Shown piece by piece: positions 30,125 to 31,478 of a stretch of 31,478 bases of DNA. The position numbers and the translations under genes are program-made. This DNA comes from a bacterium (GTDB lineage: Bacteria; Patescibacteriota; Minisyncoccia; Moranbacterales; UBA2206). Location of the stretch: assembly GCA_021789395.1 (NCBI GenBank), contig JAJYJP010000004.1, positions 1 through 31,478 on the forward strand, read 5' to 3'. Position 1 is the stretch's first letter, and each line of letters starts with the position of its first letter. The notes under the pieces are model-generated. The model saw only the letters and a program-made list of their open reading frames with translations. It was not told the DNA's origin and did not search any database.

Positions 30125-31345
30125 TTAATTTATATTTTGCATCACGCTGTAGATCGGTTGCAAGATGGAAATGGCAAAAAATCCTACCGCACTTCCGATG
30201 ATCAACATCAAGACCGGCTCGATGATCGAAGACATATTTTTCGTAAGTTGATTGACTTCTCCTTCGTAAAATTCCGCTAGCTTTAACAAGATGTCCTCTG
30301 TTTTGCCAGTTTCTTCCCCCACTTCAATCATCTGCGGAACTAGCACCGGAAAAATTTTCTTTTCTTCATAAATAATTTTGGAAAGCGGAATGCCTTTTTG
30401 GACATTGTCCGCCGCTTTCTGCAAAGCTTCTTGGTAATAAAAATTAGTCAGCGTTCGCGAAAGGATCTTGAGTGTCTCCACGACCGGCAGTCCGCTTTTA
30501 ATCAAGGAACTGTAAATTCGGGCAAACCGCGCGCAGTTCAATTTGATCACGATATCTCTCATGATCGGAATGTTGACCGTCAAAAAAGCCGCGGTCCTTT
30601 TCCCGGAAGCGGTCGTGGAAAATAATTTAAGCGCGAATACCAGGACAACCAACCCCGGCAACAAAAACATCCAGTCATTGCGCATGAAATTGCTGGTGGC
30701 AATGATAAACTTGGTAGATGTGGGCAGGTTCGCGTTAAGCTCGCCGAAAACCGAAACCAGTTCCGGAACGACATAGACCATCATGACGATTCCGATCAGC
30801 ACCATGGCAACCAGGATGACTGTCGGATAAACCATTGCGCCTTTGACCTTCTGCGTCAGATCATGTTCTTTCTCCAGCTGCTCGGCCAGAATTTGCAACA
30901 CCTCTTCCAAATTTCCTCCGGACTCGCCCACCCGGATCATATTCACAAAAAGCTCATCGAAGATTGCCGGGTATTTGGCCATGCCGTCGCTCAAGGTGCT
31001 TCCGGTCTGGAGATCTTCGTAGATATTTTTCAATACTTTTTTGAATCGTTTGTTCTGGGTCTGGTCGGTCAGATTGATCAAGGCGCGCGAAAGCGGCAGA
31101 CCAGAAGAAATCATCACGCTCAGATTACGCGCGAACATCATTTTCTCACTGATTGGAATGCCGAAAAGCCGGTTTAATAATTTAGCTTCCGTTTTATTTT
31201 CCGCTTCTTCCTTTATTTCTTTGAAAGAAGTCAGGACAAAACCATCTAACCTCAGCTGATTAGCCAGATCACGTTCGTCTTTCACTTTTAATTCGCCGCT
31301 CTTAGTCTCGCCCGCGTAATTTTTGGCGGTGTAAAATACCTGCAT
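30125..31345 (-). CDS. pilC: Type IV pilus inner-membrane platform protein PilC
   Basis: A 406-aa GspF/PilC-family platform protein that couples the assembly ATPases to pilin. It has two copies of the cytoplasmic GspF domain: the first begins FARNLSVMISSGLPLSRALI and includes IRVGESGGNLEEVLQILAEQLE; the second begins FARIYSSLIKSGLPVVETLK and includes IEVGEETGKTEDILLKLAEF. Three membrane segments are visible (GAMVYPTVILVAMVLIGIVM, MFLLPGLVVLVFALKLF and the C-terminal SSIIEPVLMLIIGSAVGFFA). It is first in the visible operon. PilB and PilT ATPases and PilD are not in the window. No SD or clear promoter. Confidence 0.96.
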   Translation of the reverse strand: MQVFYTAKNYAGETKSGELKVKDERDLANQLRLDGFVLTSFKEIKEEAENKTEAKLLNRLFGIPISEKMMFARNLSVMISSGLPLSRALINLTDQTQNKRFKKVLKNIYEDLQTGSTLSDGMAKYPAIFDELFVNMIRVGESGGNLEEVLQILAEQLEKEHDLTQKVKGAMVYPTVILVAMVLIGIVMMVYVVPELVSVFGELNANLPTSTKFIIATSNFMRNDWMFLLPGLVVLVFALKLFSTTASGKRTAAFLTVNIPIMRDIVIKLNCARFARIYSSLIKSGLPVVETLKILSRTLTNFYYQEALQKAADNVQKGIPLSKIIYEEKKIFPVLVPQMIEVGEETGKTEDILLKLAEFYEGEVNQLTKNMSSIIEPVLMLIIGSAVGFFAISILQPIYSVMQNIN

Positions 31346-31363
31346 ACTTATTAATATAAATAT

Positions 31364-31388
31364 CCCCGAGCTTACGCTCGGGGTTTTT
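31364..31388. terminator. REP-like GC-rich palindrome / terminator
   Basis: A perfect 8-bp hairpin CCCCGAGC-TTAC-GCTCGGGG is followed by TTTTT on the plus strand. It directly follows the stop of the partial minus-strand gene. It could be a plus-strand terminator or a REP-like palindrome linked to that gene. Confidence 0.6.
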
Positions 31389-31476
31389 ATCCGAGTGCAA
31401 GCTTCGCTTGTCCAGTGTCCTCTTGTCCTTGCTGTTCGATGTATTCTCTGATTATCTTTTCATTGAGTCCTACCGT
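31387..31476 (-). CDS. C-terminus of a possible IS200/REP-associated transposase (cut by window end)
   Basis: On the minus strand a frame enters at the window edge and ends at TAA (31389-31387). The 29 visible residues include VGLNEKIIREYIEQQGQ and end in QAKLALG. The pattern G-(V/L)-x-E-x-I-(R/K)-x-YI-x-x-Q resembles the end of Y1 transposases (TnpA/RAYT), and the adjacent palindrome would fit a REP-type partner. With so few residues this is a guess; it is at least a plausible coding end. Confidence 0.35.
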   Translation of the reverse strand, partial: TVGLNEKIIREYIEQQGQEDTGQAKLALG

Positions 31477-31478
31477 TG

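Noticed and set aside
1..31478. Alternative genetic code with TGA as glycine
   Set aside because: Several genes end properly at TGA in ATGA overlaps, and reading through would run into the next genes.

Overview
The window looks like a chromosome segment of a Candidate Phyla Radiation bacterium (Patescibacteria, probably Parcubacteria-like). This is an inference from compact overlapping genes, a PilC/pseudopilin/PilM-PilN-PilO locus, TsaD, VanW and Hsp20 in a small-genome style, and housekeeping genes that mostly lack Shine-Dalgarno (SD) sites. TGA acts as a normal stop (for example at the tsaD-prsW overlap), which argues against the recoded Gracilibacteria and Absconditabacteria.

Layout. Positions 1-6000 hold the 3' part of recG, a convergent three-gene minus operon (alpha/beta hydrolase, GT4 glycosyltransferase, 3-methyladenine DNA glycosylase) and a divergent sensor histidine kinase. 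A tRNA-Glu gene at 6030 opens an accessory region that runs to about 18.1 kb. Positions 18.1-23.3 kb return to housekeeping-type genes: an exported double-psi-barrel-like protein, an ECF sigma factor, tsaD, a PrsW-like protease, hsp20 and vanW. Four tRNA genes (Arg-TCT, Lys-CTT, His-GTG, Arg-TCG) follow. From 31345 down to 23945 a minus-strand operon encodes pilC, three pseudopilin-like proteins, pilM, pilN, pilO and a small membrane protein. A transposase-like C-terminus is cut by the right edge.

The accessory region (about 6.1-18.1 kb) is the unusual part. It is an array of autonomous expression units: metabolic genes (DapL-like, LysA-like, plant-type DapB, PyrF), phosphohydrolases (metallophosphoesterase, HD domain), a tiny secreted peptide and several unrecognised small proteins. 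Most units have their own TTGACA-type promoter, a strong AAGGAGG-type SD and a Rho-independent terminator. Nine full or partial copies of a roughly 160-bp hairpin-forming repeat, all in one orientation, separate them. Full copies carry a GTTCCAACT / AGTTGGAAC inverted repeat around a terminator-like AGGCT/AGCCT hairpin. The layout recalls a gene-cassette array, but no integrase and no canonical attC site is visible.

A second repeated element of about 170-200 bp sits directly behind tRNA-Glu and tRNA-Arg(TCG). Each full copy ends in a duplicate of the host tRNA's 3' end. It contains an inverted T-arm-like sequence and several hairpins whose stems differ between copies in a compensatory way. 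A third, truncated copy lies inside the array, joined to half of a cassette repeat. The complementary half-repeat lies right behind the tRNA-Glu copy, as expected if an island entered at a tRNA-Glu-derived 3' end. These two repeat families and their junctions are the best candidates for an undescribed system.
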